Origin: Pseudomonas_T sp032052615
GTDB taxonomy: Bacteria > Pseudomonadota > Gammaproteobacteria > Pseudomonadales > Pseudomonadaceae
Assembly: GCA_032052615.1 (NCBI GenBank)
Contig: DAMBWF010000008.1
Location: 1-64,000, forward strand
Length of the DNA stretch: 64,000 bases
Direction: 5' to 3'
Numbering within the stretch: position 1 is the stretch's first letter; each line of letters starts with the position of its first letter. Shown in pieces: positions 34,985 through 43,475 of the stretch. Both the position numbers and the translations under genes were made by a program. The notes below the pieces were generated by a model. That model saw only the letters and a list, made by a program, of their open reading frames with translations. It was not told where the DNA came from and did no database searches.

Positions 34985-35710
34985 TCAGCTCACCTGGGCG
35001 AGCAGGTCCTCGCGGATCAGTCCGCGCACGGTCGCCAGGTGCTTCTCTTCCTGCTCCAAGGCATGCTGGAAGCGCTTGGCGATCATCGGGTGGCCACCTT
35101 TGTGGGCCAGCTCGATGAGCAGTTCCCAGGCCGCGTTGTCCTCCAACTCGATGGTGAGGATGGCGCTCATGGACTGGGACAGGGTGGTGCGCGGGTCGGT
35201 CAGCACCTGCAACACCCCCATCGCCTTGACCCCGGCCACGTCCGCGCAGGGCGTCATGGCGGTGGGGTCGCCGCCGAGGGTTTCGATGGCCTCGCGCACG
35301 ATGTTCATGTGCTCCAGTTCCTGGGTCTGGATTTCCCGCAAGGTGCCGACCAGGGCCGGCTCGGCGCCGATGGCCGAGGTCGCCTTGGCCACCATGGCCT
35401 CGTACAGCCGGACCCCGGTGCGCTCGAAGGCGAGCCGCTCGCCCAGCTTGTCCAGGAGAACCTCGGGATTCTTGCCGAGGGCCTTGTCGAAGGTGGTCTT
35501 CACCATGCCCTTGGTTGACCCCGGGACGGGCACCGAGCCGATCGGGTCCGCCTCGGCGATGGCGCGTTCGCGCTCTTGGGTGTAGTCGCTCATGTCCCCC
35601 GGCACATCGGCGGGAAACAGGCGAGTCGCTTCCACTTGGCGTTCCGTGTCGATGGGCGACATTTGCGCGCCCGTGCGATTCAGACCCATGGTCACTTCAC
35701 GCTTGCTCAT
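34985..35710 (-). CDS. ferritin-like domain protein
   Basis: The 241-residue protein has a four-helix bundle with carboxylate/His pairs at diiron positions: ERTGVRLYEAM, EIQTQELEHMNIVREAI, IELEDNAAWELLIELAH and LEQEEKHLATV. The EH spacing in the second and fourth helices is that of ferritin-like diiron proteins. A roughly 75-residue polar N-terminal extension is unusual. There is no signal peptide. Its start overlaps the stop of the upstream ferritin-like gene (ATGA). Iron storage, peroxide removal or an oxygenase role cannot be told apart. Confidence 0.7.
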   Translation of the reverse strand: MSKREVTMGLNRTGAQMSPIDTERQVEATRLFPADVPGDMSDYTQERERAIAEADPIGSVPVPGSTKGMVKTTFDKALGKNPEVLLDKLGERLAFERTGVRLYEAMVAKATSAIGAEPALVGTLREIQTQELEHMNIVREAIETLGGDPTAMTPCADVAGVKAMGVLQVLTDPRTTLSQSMSAILTIELEDNAAWELLIELAHKGGHPMIAKRFQHALEQEEKHLATVRGLIREDLLAQVS

Positions 35711-36882
35711 GCTTCTTCTCCCATAGGATTGAGTTCGGAGCCCGGTTTCCAGGTGTAGCCCGCGGATACGGTGCGGGCGGGCACGCCTTCACTGTTGAGC
35801 TGGGCTCTCTTGTCGAGGGACGCGCGGTTTTCCTTCTCCTTGGGCACGTAGTTGACGCCATGGGCGCGCAGGTCCACTTCCCGGGAGAGGGTTTCGCGCA
35901 CGAAGTCGCGCTGGCTCTTGAACTGGATCATTTTCGGCAGCTCGCCGGCGAGCACTTCGGCGGGGTCGCGCCGTTCGTACTTCTTGAACAACTCGCAGGC
36001 CAGGTTCAGGTGGCCCAGCTCATAGTCGACGAAGCGTTCCCACAGCGCCTTGATGCGAGGGTTCTCTTCCTGCTCGGCGCAACTGGCGTAGGTGTAGACC
36101 TCCATGGCCTCGTGGACCAGCCACTTCTCCATGAAGCTCTCGCTGGGGTCCTGGAGCGAGCCGTACTGGGTGACGTGTTGCTCTTCCACCGAGGCGATCT
36201 CGGCGTACAGCGCCCGCGCCACGGGGTCGGCGAACAGCGGGCCGATGTTCATGTAATAGTCGTGAGTCTGGTACTCGGCACCGGTGATCAGGGCCGCATG
36301 GATCTTGGTGATCAGCGCGGCGCTTTCTTTCTTGTAGTTTTCCCGCAGGTCGTCCTCGGGCGCGCGGTGGTGCTCGCTGGTGGGACGGCCGGGCACGATG
36401 TCCGTGTAGCCTTGCAGGATGTTGTTGGCGTCCTTGCCTTCCAGGCGGTCGAGCATGGCCGCGTAGCGGTAGAGGTGGTCGAAGTCTTCCAGCAGGCCGA
36501 AGCGATAGGTCTGAGCCTGGTAGGGGTCCGGTTCGTTCTGGGCCACCGCCGCGGTGACTTCGATCGCCACCTGCTCGTAGGCCACGGTGGTTTCCAAGGG
36601 CGAATGGTCGGCGGACAGCAGCCAGTTCACCGTCGTCATCTGGTGCTGCTCGACGCGGCGGATCTGGGCCAGGGGCAGTTGCAGTTCCTTGTGGAAGCGC
36701 GAACCGAAATGCTTGAGCCGCAACGCATCGGACTCGACCCCGTTCATCAGGATCACCCGGACCCGGGTGAACGCGTCGTCATCCAGCTTGCTGATCGGCT
36801 TACCGGCCAGCTCGCGCCAGGTGAACGTCTGTTTCTCCAGGGGAATCCCTTTATTTTGTAATAGGTTATCGATCTTACTCAT
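35707..36882 (-). CDS. large ferritin-like protein of unknown function
   Basis: The 391-residue protein is helix-rich and contains several Glu/His pairs in ferritin-like spacing: RRVEQHQMTTVNWLL, EDFDHLYRYAAML, ASVEEQHVTQYGSL, HEAMEVYTYASC and YELGHLNLACELF. This may be two tandem bundles. It is cytoplasmic by sequence (no signal peptide, no membrane helix). It is first in a two-gene operon with the smaller ferritin-like protein, with a four-base overlap. The two could form a heteromeric diiron complex. Confidence 0.65.
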   Translation of the reverse strand: MSKIDNLLQNKGIPLEKQTFTWRELAGKPISKLDDDAFTRVRVILMNGVESDALRLKHFGSRFHKELQLPLAQIRRVEQHQMTTVNWLLSADHSPLETTVAYEQVAIEVTAAVAQNEPDPYQAQTYRFGLLEDFDHLYRYAAMLDRLEGKDANNILQGYTDIVPGRPTSEHHRAPEDDLRENYKKESAALITKIHAALITGAEYQTHDYYMNIGPLFADPVARALYAEIASVEEQHVTQYGSLQDPSESFMEKWLVHEAMEVYTYASCAEQEENPRIKALWERFVDYELGHLNLACELFKKYERRDPAEVLAGELPKMIQFKSQRDFVRETLSREVDLRAHGVNYVPKEKENRASLDKRAQLNSEGVPARTVSAGYTWKPGSELNPMGEEA

Positions 36883-37253
36883 GGGCTAATCTCCATCGTC
36901 GGTTGTCACGGCATGGCTTTGCGGAGCAAGCCCGACCGTCTTTCATCGACGCCCGGCAAACGGCGGGCATTCCCCGCTTTCGACGGACGGCGGGGGGCTT
37001 GCCCGACGGGCGGAGGCCGACCGTTCGCCCCGCGCAAAAGTCCATCCAAATGACCAACGACACGGCTAAGTGAAGGAAATACCGCTTGTTTTTCCGCTCA
37101 TCGCCACGGCCGGCGCATCGTGGGAACCACCCGCTCCATCCTTCTCTCGGAACCCTGACGGCCCACGAAAAGAGGCCCGACGCTCACGACGCGCGGCTGA
37201 GGCTGGAGGTCCCCACGCATTTCGTTTCTACCTTTACCTGCCAGGTGATGAAG
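36883..37253. other. divergent intergenic region between ferritin-like operon and SRAP gene
   Basis: The 371 bases are moderately less GC-rich around 37035-37100 and should contain promoters for both directions. I find no clear promoter pair, hairpin with T run, or credible gene. Confidence 0.45.
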
Positions 37254-37910
37254 ATGTGCGACTACATGGTGCAAGCGGCCCCTCCCCATGCTTACTTGAG
37301 CGCTCTCGGTCCGTCCGGCGAGCCCTCGGAACGGGACGGAGCGGCCGACGAGGACGCCGCCCCCCGCCCGCGCGGCCAAGGCCAAGTCATCAAGCCCCAG
37401 ATGCGGGTCAGCGCGATCCTTGACCGCGGGCAAGGCCTGGAATGCCTGGAGGTGCGCTGGGGCTGGTCGCCGGTCTGGTCGATGAGCATCCGTCCCTTGA
37501 CGGTGTTGCCCCTGGACCTGGTGATGCGCTCGAAGGGCTTCGCCCGGTTGCGCAGCGTGGGGCGTGCCCTGGTCGCGGTGGACGGCTGGTACGAGGCGCC
37601 CTCCGATGCGGCAGGCGGCCAGCGCTTCACCTACACCACGCCGCGCTTCTCCGGGCCGGTCTACTTCGCGGCCCTGGCCCAGATCAGCGAGCCCGCCAGC
37701 GGTTGCGATGGCCTGGCCCTGATCAGCCACGGCGGCGGCGCGGGCGTCAAGCCGCGCATGCTCGCCTTCGGCGCCGAGCACGCTCGCGCCTGGCTGACGC
37801 GCGACCTGGACTGGGAACAGGCCCATCGGATGACGGCCGAGTGCGCGATCGCCGAGCCGCAGCTCGAATACGTCCTGAGCGCCCCTCGCCCGAGCGTCAG
37901 GGCACGCTGA
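37254..37910 (+). CDS. divergent SRAP-domain protein (SOS response-associated peptidase family)
   Basis: The 218-residue protein begins MCDYM, so removal of Met would expose the Cys2 that SRAP proteins (YedK/HMCES) use to crosslink abasic DNA. AGGTG lies six bases before ATG 37254, which decides this start over ATG 37248. WGWSPVW and ALVAVDGWYEAPS match the family; the latter holds the conserved Glu. The usual INARxE segment reads PLDLVMRSK, and the IHDRMP segment reads VKPRML, so the active-site Asn and His appear replaced. It may be a paralogue with altered chemistry. Confidence 0.8.
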   Translation: MCDYMVQAAPPHAYLSALGPSGEPSERDGAADEDAAPRPRGQGQVIKPQMRVSAILDRGQGLECLEVRWGWSPVWSMSIRPLTVLPLDLVMRSKGFARLRSVGRALVAVDGWYEAPSDAAGGQRFTYTTPRFSGPVYFAALAQISEPASGCDGLALISHGGGAGVKPRMLAFGAEHARAWLTRDLDWEQAHRMTAECAIAEPQLEYVLSAPRPSVRAR

Positions 37911-38019
37911 CCGCGCCGCGCCCGAGGGCGCGGCGCCTTCCATCCACCATCCACCCGCTGAGCGGTCGGCCCGTTGCTGGAGCCGGGCCGTCGCGCCCGT
38001 GAGGAACAGACCCAACACC

Positions 38020-39015
38020 ATGGAAAACGACTATCCACGCGTCTTCGATCACCCCGACGCCACGTCGCTGGAACCAGGGGCGGTGGAACTGGATTGCCTG
38101 ATCGTCGGAGCGGGGCCGGCGGGGTTGACCGCGGCGATCTACCTGGCGCGCTTCCACCGCCACGTCCTGGTGGCCGATGCGGGCAACAGCCGCGCCAACC
38201 TCATTCCCCTTTCCCATAATTACCCGGGCTTTCCGCCGGGGATTTCCGGCCGCGACCTGCTGCAACGACTGCGTGAGCAGGCTCGGGCTTACGGCGCGGA
38301 TCTCGAACACGGAGAGGTGCTGGCGCTGCGCCCCCTCGACCACGGCTTCGAGGCCGATCTCAACGGCCGCAGCGTCAAGGCACGGCGGGTGATCCTGGCC
38401 ACCGGCATCGTCGATGAGTTGCCGGACATGCCTCTGGCTCACGAGAGCGTCGAACAGGGCCGGGTGCGCCTGTGCGCCATTTGCGATGGCTACGAAGTGA
38501 ACGGGGACCATGTCGCCGTGTACGGCGAGGCCCATTGCGCCATCGGCCACGGGGTCTTTCTGCGGACCTTCACCGACCGGGTCACCGTGGTCGTGCACGG
38601 CGAGGGCGAGGCCTGCGAGGAGGCGGTGCGGCTGGCCGAGCATTACGGCATCACCCTTATCGAGGACCGGGTCGAGGCGATCCGCAGCCGGCCGGACGGA
38701 ACCGTCGAGGTGACCACCTGCCGGGGCCGGTCCCACGTCTTCGACATCGTCTACCCGTCCCTGGGCTCCCGGGTACGCTCGGCCCTGGCCATGCAATTGG
38801 GCGCCCGGGTCGCCGAGGACGGCAGCGTGCCGGTCGACGCCCGCCAGCGGACCTCGGTGCCGGGGCTTTACGCCATTGGCGACGTCGTCGATTCGCTCAA
38901 GCAGATCTGCGTGGCCGCCGGGCAAGCGGCTGTTTGCGCCACGGCCGTACACAACAGCCTGGAAGGGCGTCCCTGGCGTCGGCCGCCGGCCTCGCACCCC
39001 GCACCCCAGGCGTGA
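38020..39015 (+). CDS. thioredoxin reductase-like FAD/NAD(P)H oxidoreductase
   Basis: The 331-residue flavoprotein has the FAD motif IVGAGPAGLTAAIYLARF, the redox-active disulfide CAICDG, and GLYAIGDVVDSLKQICVAAGQAA for the FAD ribityl site. The NADP-binding glycine motif is replaced by VYGEAHCAIGHG, which is unlike the GxGxxA of true TrxB. The partner may therefore be different from thioredoxin. ATG 38020 fits the fold start; GTG 37999 is an in-frame alternative. Confidence 0.83.
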   Translation: MENDYPRVFDHPDATSLEPGAVELDCLIVGAGPAGLTAAIYLARFHRHVLVADAGNSRANLIPLSHNYPGFPPGISGRDLLQRLREQARAYGADLEHGEVLALRPLDHGFEADLNGRSVKARRVILATGIVDELPDMPLAHESVEQGRVRLCAICDGYEVNGDHVAVYGEAHCAIGHGVFLRTFTDRVTVVVHGEGEACEEAVRLAEHYGITLIEDRVEAIRSRPDGTVEVTTCRGRSHVFDIVYPSLGSRVRSALAMQLGARVAEDGSVPVDARQRTSVPGLYAIGDVVDSLKQICVAAGQAAVCATAVHNSLEGRPWRRPPASHPAPQA

Positions 39016-39065
39016 AAAACCCGCGCCGGTCGCCCGCGCCGACGGCGAGGCGGGCGAGCCGCCGG

Positions 39066-41798
39066 TCACTCCAGAAGACCCAGGGCCTGGGCCCGGGCCA
39101 CCGCCTGGGTGCGCCGCTCCACCCCCAGCTTGCTGTTGATGTGCCGGGCGTGGGTCTTCACCGTGTGCAGGGAGATGAACAGGCGCTCGCTGATTTCCTG
39201 GTTGGAACACCCCTGGGCGATCAGGAGCAGCACCGCCCGCTCGCGGCCGCTGAGCGCGTCGGTCGGCGCGGGGGGATCGTCGTCCTCCGGGCTCGCTGGC
39301 GGCAGCCGCGCCAGCAGGGCCTCGCGCGTGTCCTCCCCGCCCTGGTCGGTCCGGGGCGCGCCGCGCAGCACGTCGCGCAGCCACGCCGGCGCGCGCCGCA
39401 GCAGGACGACGAAGGGCGCCAGCGCGCCGCCACGGGCCTCCAGGGCTTCCAGCACCAGGCGCCGCGCCTCGCATTGATCGCCTCGCGCCCACAGCAGCGA
39501 GGCCAGGTGCAGGCGCGCGGTTTGCCCCAGCAGTTCACTGCCTTGGGCCTGGGCCCGCCGCAGCAAGGCTCGCAGGCGGCGCGCGGCCTGTTCGGCGTCG
39601 CCCTTCAGGCGAGCCAGCTCCGCGACCTGCAGGTCGATGTGCAGGGTCAGTTGGGGATGGCTCTCCGGCGCCGCGGCCGCGCGCGCGCCGCCGTAGGTTT
39701 CCGCCAGGCGCGTCAGCCAGGCCTCGGCCAGCTCCAACTGGCCTTGGGCCAGCCACAGTTCGCACTTGCTCAGGGTGAGCATGGCCAGGTAGTAGACCGG
39801 CGGCACGTCCCAGATGTGCATCAGCCGCTCGGCCTCGGCGAGCTGGGCGAAAGCCTCGGCGAAGCGCCCTTCGCAGCCGTCCAGTCCGGCCAGCGCGCAA
39901 TAGCCGATGAGCAGGCTGCTGTCGCGACAGGCCCGCGCCTCGTCGATCCCCGTCCGCAGCAGGCGACGGGCGCCGTCCGGGTCCAGGCGCAGCATTCGCA
40001 GGTAGCCGCCGTACAGGGTCAGCCGCGCCCGCGCCGCATAGACCCGTCGGGCCGGCAGGTCGCGCAGCCGGGCGAGGCCCAGGTCGACTTCGTCCAACGC
40101 CCGCGACACCTCGCCCCGGGCTTGCAGCACGCGGGCGCGGTCGTAGCGGGCCAGGGCCTCGAACAGCGGGTTGCCGACCCGCTGCGCGCGCTCCAGGGCG
40201 TCGCGGTTCAGGGCCCGGGCGCGCCACAGATCGCCCCGCGCCACCGCCAGGTTGGCCAGGGTCGACAGGCACAGCAGGCTGGCGCCGTAGCGGTCTCCGG
40301 GCAGCGCGGCCAGGGCTTCGCCGCAATGGGCTTCGGCCCTCGGCAAATCGCCGCGCCCACGGGCGATCACCCCGCTCAGGGCCATCCACTGCGCCAGCAG
40401 GCCCTGTTGCGCGGCGGCGTCGGGCGCCGGCAGGAAGCGCGCCAGCTGGGCGCCCAGTTCCTCGGCGGCGTCCAGTTGCCCGGCCAGCGCCAGGGCCCAG
40501 CCATACAGCAGGATCAAGCGCGGCGTGCTGGCCAGCAGGCTGTCCGGCAAGTCCATCTTCCAGCGCAGCAGCATCGCCACGTTCTGCTCGGCCAGTAGCT
40601 GTTCCTCCGAAAGGTTCTGCACCAGGCTGGCGGCCACGTCGGGCTGGCCGGCGCGCAGGGCCTGGTCCACCGCTTCGTCCAGCAGGCCATGGGCGCTGAA
40701 CCAGCGACAGGCGCGCAAGTGCGCCCCGGGCGGCGGCTGGGGCGAGCGGGCCCGCAGCAGGTCGGAGAACAATCCGTGGTAGCGAAACCACTGGCCGTGT
40801 TCGTCCAGCGGCGTCAGGAACACCTGGTGGGCCTGCAGGTGGCCGAGAATCGCCGCGCTGTCATGGCTGTCCCGCAGGGCATCGCACAGGCCGGCGCAGA
40901 AGCGCTCCAGGCAGGCGGTCTGGTAGAGAAAAGCCTGGACCTCCGCCGGTTGCCGCTCGATGACTTCCTCCAGCAGGTAGTCGCGGATCAGCCCTTCGGC
41001 GCCGCTCGGCTCGCCCGGGCCGCCGTCCGGGGACGGCGCCCGGGAGCCGGCCAGCAGCCACAGGCGCAGGCCGGCGACCCAGCCCTCGCTGCGCTGGAGC
41101 AGGCGCGCCTGGCTCTCGGGGTCGAGCCGCGCGCCGTGACGGGCCAGCAGCGCGGCGCCCTCCTCGGTGGTCAGGCGCAGGTCGTGCTCCTGCAATTCCA
41201 GCAGGTGCCGGTTGAGCCGCAGGCGCGCCAGGTGCCAGTCCGGGCGCTGGCGGCTGGTGACCAGCAGGACCAGGCCCGGGGGCAAGTGATTAAGGAGGAA
41301 TTGCAGGCAGCGGTCGAGCACCGCGCCCTGGGCCAGGTGGTAGTCGTCCAGGGCCAGCAGCAGCGGAGCCGTGGGGTCGAGGCGCCCGGCGAGTTCGTCG
41401 AGCAGGCCGTCCAGCCATTCCTCGAAGCCGAACGGCTGGTGGCGCTGGCGCAGCTTGAGCAGCCCCAGCGCCTCCTCGCCCAGGCCGGGCAGGTGGGTCC
41501 GCAGGCCCTCCAGCAGCCCTTCGAGGAAGCGCCCCGGGTCGGCGTCCCGGGGCGTCAGCGCCCGCCACAGGCTGCGCCAGCGGGCCGTCAGGCCCTGGCA
41601 GAACTCGATGGCCAGGGCGCTCTTGCCGAACCCCGCCGGGGCGCTGACCAGCAGCAACCGGCCCTCCAGGCCCGCCTCCAGCCGCGCGCACAGGCGTGGC
41701 CGGGGCAGGTGGCCACCGGGCAGTGGCGGCCGGAAGCACGGGCCGCCGCGGGCCCCGTCGGGGCCGGTCGACGACGCGGGGGTCGAAGGGTCGGTCAT
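39066..41798 (-). CDS. MalT-type LuxR family transcriptional regulator
   Basis: The 910-residue STAND-class activator has an N-terminal NTPase (Walker A in SAPAGFGKSALA, Walker B in LLLALDDYHL), a long helical TPR-like sensor (about residues 350-830) and a C-terminal LuxR helix-turn-helix (LSGRERAVLLLIAQGCSNQE, then ISLHTVKTHARHINSKLGV). Members of this class bind ATP and an inducer, oligomerise and activate nearby operons. The DUF1329/DUF1302/acyl-CoA synthetase genes lie directly upstream on the same strand, as in P. aeruginosa PA3921-PA3924 from memory. They are the likely targets. Confidence 0.9.
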   Translation of the reverse strand: MTDPSTPASSTGPDGARGGPCFRPPLPGGHLPRPRLCARLEAGLEGRLLLVSAPAGFGKSALAIEFCQGLTARWRSLWRALTPRDADPGRFLEGLLEGLRTHLPGLGEEALGLLKLRQRHQPFGFEEWLDGLLDELAGRLDPTAPLLLALDDYHLAQGAVLDRCLQFLLNHLPPGLVLLVTSRQRPDWHLARLRLNRHLLELQEHDLRLTTEEGAALLARHGARLDPESQARLLQRSEGWVAGLRLWLLAGSRAPSPDGGPGEPSGAEGLIRDYLLEEVIERQPAEVQAFLYQTACLERFCAGLCDALRDSHDSAAILGHLQAHQVFLTPLDEHGQWFRYHGLFSDLLRARSPQPPPGAHLRACRWFSAHGLLDEAVDQALRAGQPDVAASLVQNLSEEQLLAEQNVAMLLRWKMDLPDSLLASTPRLILLYGWALALAGQLDAAEELGAQLARFLPAPDAAAQQGLLAQWMALSGVIARGRGDLPRAEAHCGEALAALPGDRYGASLLCLSTLANLAVARGDLWRARALNRDALERAQRVGNPLFEALARYDRARVLQARGEVSRALDEVDLGLARLRDLPARRVYAARARLTLYGGYLRMLRLDPDGARRLLRTGIDEARACRDSSLLIGYCALAGLDGCEGRFAEAFAQLAEAERLMHIWDVPPVYYLAMLTLSKCELWLAQGQLELAEAWLTRLAETYGGARAAAAPESHPQLTLHIDLQVAELARLKGDAEQAARRLRALLRRAQAQGSELLGQTARLHLASLLWARGDQCEARRLVLEALEARGGALAPFVVLLRRAPAWLRDVLRGAPRTDQGGEDTREALLARLPPASPEDDDPPAPTDALSGRERAVLLLIAQGCSNQEISERLFISLHTVKTHARHINSKLGVERRTQAVARAQALGLLE

Positions 41799-41985
41799 GT
41801 TCGCCTCTCGTGGACAGGCGCCTCGGCGCGCATGTCGAGCCTAGCGGCTGGCACCGTCCATTAGAAGCGTGCCCATTCCCGGCGAAAAGCTGACGCGCCG
41901 GTCACCCGTCCGGGAAGGCTCCGCACGGGTACCGGCGGGCGGCGCGGCGAAAGGCCGCGCCGACACGGGTGGCGCTCGGCCCCTG

Positions 41986-42011
41986 AAAAAAAGCCGGCGC
42001 GAGGCCGGCTT
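41986..42011 (-). terminator. strong intrinsic terminator after the DUF1329 gene
   Basis: An 8-bp stem (AAGCCGGC / GCCGGCTT) with a five-base loop is followed on the minus strand by a run of T, 18 bases past the DUF1329 stop. It separates the envelope-protein operon from the regulator gene. Confidence 0.85.
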
Positions 42012-42029
42012 CGTTTCCCCGGGACGGGA

Positions 42030-43391
42030 TCAGCGAACGCCCGCCTGGCGTAGCGCCGCCGGGGTGAAGTCGCTCTCCGAGGCGGTGTAGCCGAACTCGT
42101 AGGCCTGCTTCTCCTCGTTCTTCATGCCCAGCGCCAGGTAGCGTCCGGATTGCAGGTCGTAGATCGCCTCCAGCGTGTACCAGGGCACCTGCTTGTCGTA
42201 GTAGTACTGGGAATGGGCCTCGGCCACCCGCCACAGGTTGTCGCGACCGTCGTAGTGGTCGATCACCACGGCTTGCCAGGTGTCCTCGTCGAGGTAGACG
42301 TCGCGCTTGGCGTAGATGTGCCGCTCCCCGGGCTTCAGGGTGGCGGTGACGTGCCAGACCCGGTGCAGCTCGTAGCGGGTCAGGTCCTGGTTGATGTGGC
42401 CGGGCTTGAGGATGTCGGCGTACTTGAGGGTCGGCGAGTCCAGCCGGTAGCTGTTGTAGGGGATGTACAGCTCCTGCTTGCCCACCAGCTTCCAGTCGTA
42501 GCGATCCGGGGCGCCGTTGTACATGTCCAGGTTGTCGGAGGTGCGCAGCCCGTCGGCGGCGGTGCCGGGGCCGTCGTAGGCCACTTGGGGCGCGCGGCGC
42601 ACGCGACGCTGGCCGGCGTTGTAGAGCCAGGCCAGGCGCGGTTCCTTCACCTGGTCGAGGGTCTCGTGGACCAGCAGCACGTTGCCCGCCAGGCGCGACG
42701 GCGCGGTGACCCGCTGCTTGAAGTAGAACAGCACGTTGCCCGGCTTCTCGGGGCTGTAGTCCTTGAGCTGGTCGCGGAAGACGAACTCGTCCTGGAAGTA
42801 CACCAGGCTGTAGGAACCGTTGGCCTGGGGCGTGGCCTGGGTCACCTGGCGGCGCACGGAGCCGCCCCGGTAGCGGGTGATGTGGTTCCAGATGGCTTCC
42901 AGGCCGTTCTGCGGGATCGGGAAGGGGTTGGCGGTGCGGAAGTCTTCCAGGCCGTTGCCGCCCTGGATCAGTTGGGTGTGGGTGGCGTTGTAGCGGGTCG
43001 CCTCGAGTACCTTGGCCGGGACGCTGGCGCTGCGGTGGCTGGGGAAGACCGGCATGCTGAAGCTGTCCGGGTAGCGCTTGAACATCGAGACCTGGCCCGG
43101 GGACAGCTTGTCCTTGTATTGCTCGACGTTCTTCGCGGTGATGACGAACAACGGTTTCTCCTGGGCGAACGGGTCGGCGAGGAAACCCTTGGCGTCCACC
43201 GCGCCGGCGTTGGCCGGCAGGCCGCCGGTCCATTCGGGGATCGAGCCGTCGGCGTTGCCGGCCTTCTCCGCCCCCAGCGGGGTGAGGCTGGCGCCGAGCT
43301 TGGCGGCCTCCTCGGGGGAGACGGCGGCGAGAGCGCCGCTGGCCAGCAGCGACAGGGTCAGGGTGTGCAGGAGCGTTCTTGTTGTTTTCAT
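42030..43391 (-). CDS. DUF1329 family periplasmic/outer-membrane protein
   Basis: The 453-residue secreted protein has a signal peptide (hydrophobic LLHTLTLSLLASGALA, cleavage near residue 20). DUF1329 proteins have an outer-membrane lipoprotein-sorting-like fold and nearly always sit beside a DUF1302 protein. The DUF1302 gene is 84 bases upstream here. Features such as WTGGLP and YDGRDNLWRVAE match the family. ATG 43391 has GAGGAAG upstream; earlier in-frame starts precede the signal sequence. A role in moving hydrophobic molecules across the envelope is suspected for the family. Confidence 0.9.
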   Translation of the reverse strand: MKTTRTLLHTLTLSLLASGALAAVSPEEAAKLGASLTPLGAEKAGNADGSIPEWTGGLPANAGAVDAKGFLADPFAQEKPLFVITAKNVEQYKDKLSPGQVSMFKRYPDSFSMPVFPSHRSASVPAKVLEATRYNATHTQLIQGGNGLEDFRTANPFPIPQNGLEAIWNHITRYRGGSVRRQVTQATPQANGSYSLVYFQDEFVFRDQLKDYSPEKPGNVLFYFKQRVTAPSRLAGNVLLVHETLDQVKEPRLAWLYNAGQRRVRRAPQVAYDGPGTAADGLRTSDNLDMYNGAPDRYDWKLVGKQELYIPYNSYRLDSPTLKYADILKPGHINQDLTRYELHRVWHVTATLKPGERHIYAKRDVYLDEDTWQAVVIDHYDGRDNLWRVAEAHSQYYYDKQVPWYTLEAIYDLQSGRYLALGMKNEEKQAYEFGYTASESDFTPAALRQAGVR

Positions 43392-43475
43392 GGGTACGTC
43401 TTCCTCGAAAGCCGCCCGCCGAAACGCGACGGGCGAAACGGGTCGGTCCGGGGCGGCCGCGCGGCCGCCCATGCA

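Noticed and set aside
39016..39065. GC-rich inverted repeats between the TrxB-like gene and the regulator as a terminator
   Set aside because: The stems are imperfect and no T run follows on either strand.
37897..39492. 531-codon minus-strand frame opposite the TrxB-like gene
   Set aside because: It is antisense to the flavoprotein and runs out of frame over the 3' end of the regulator gene; no domain is present.
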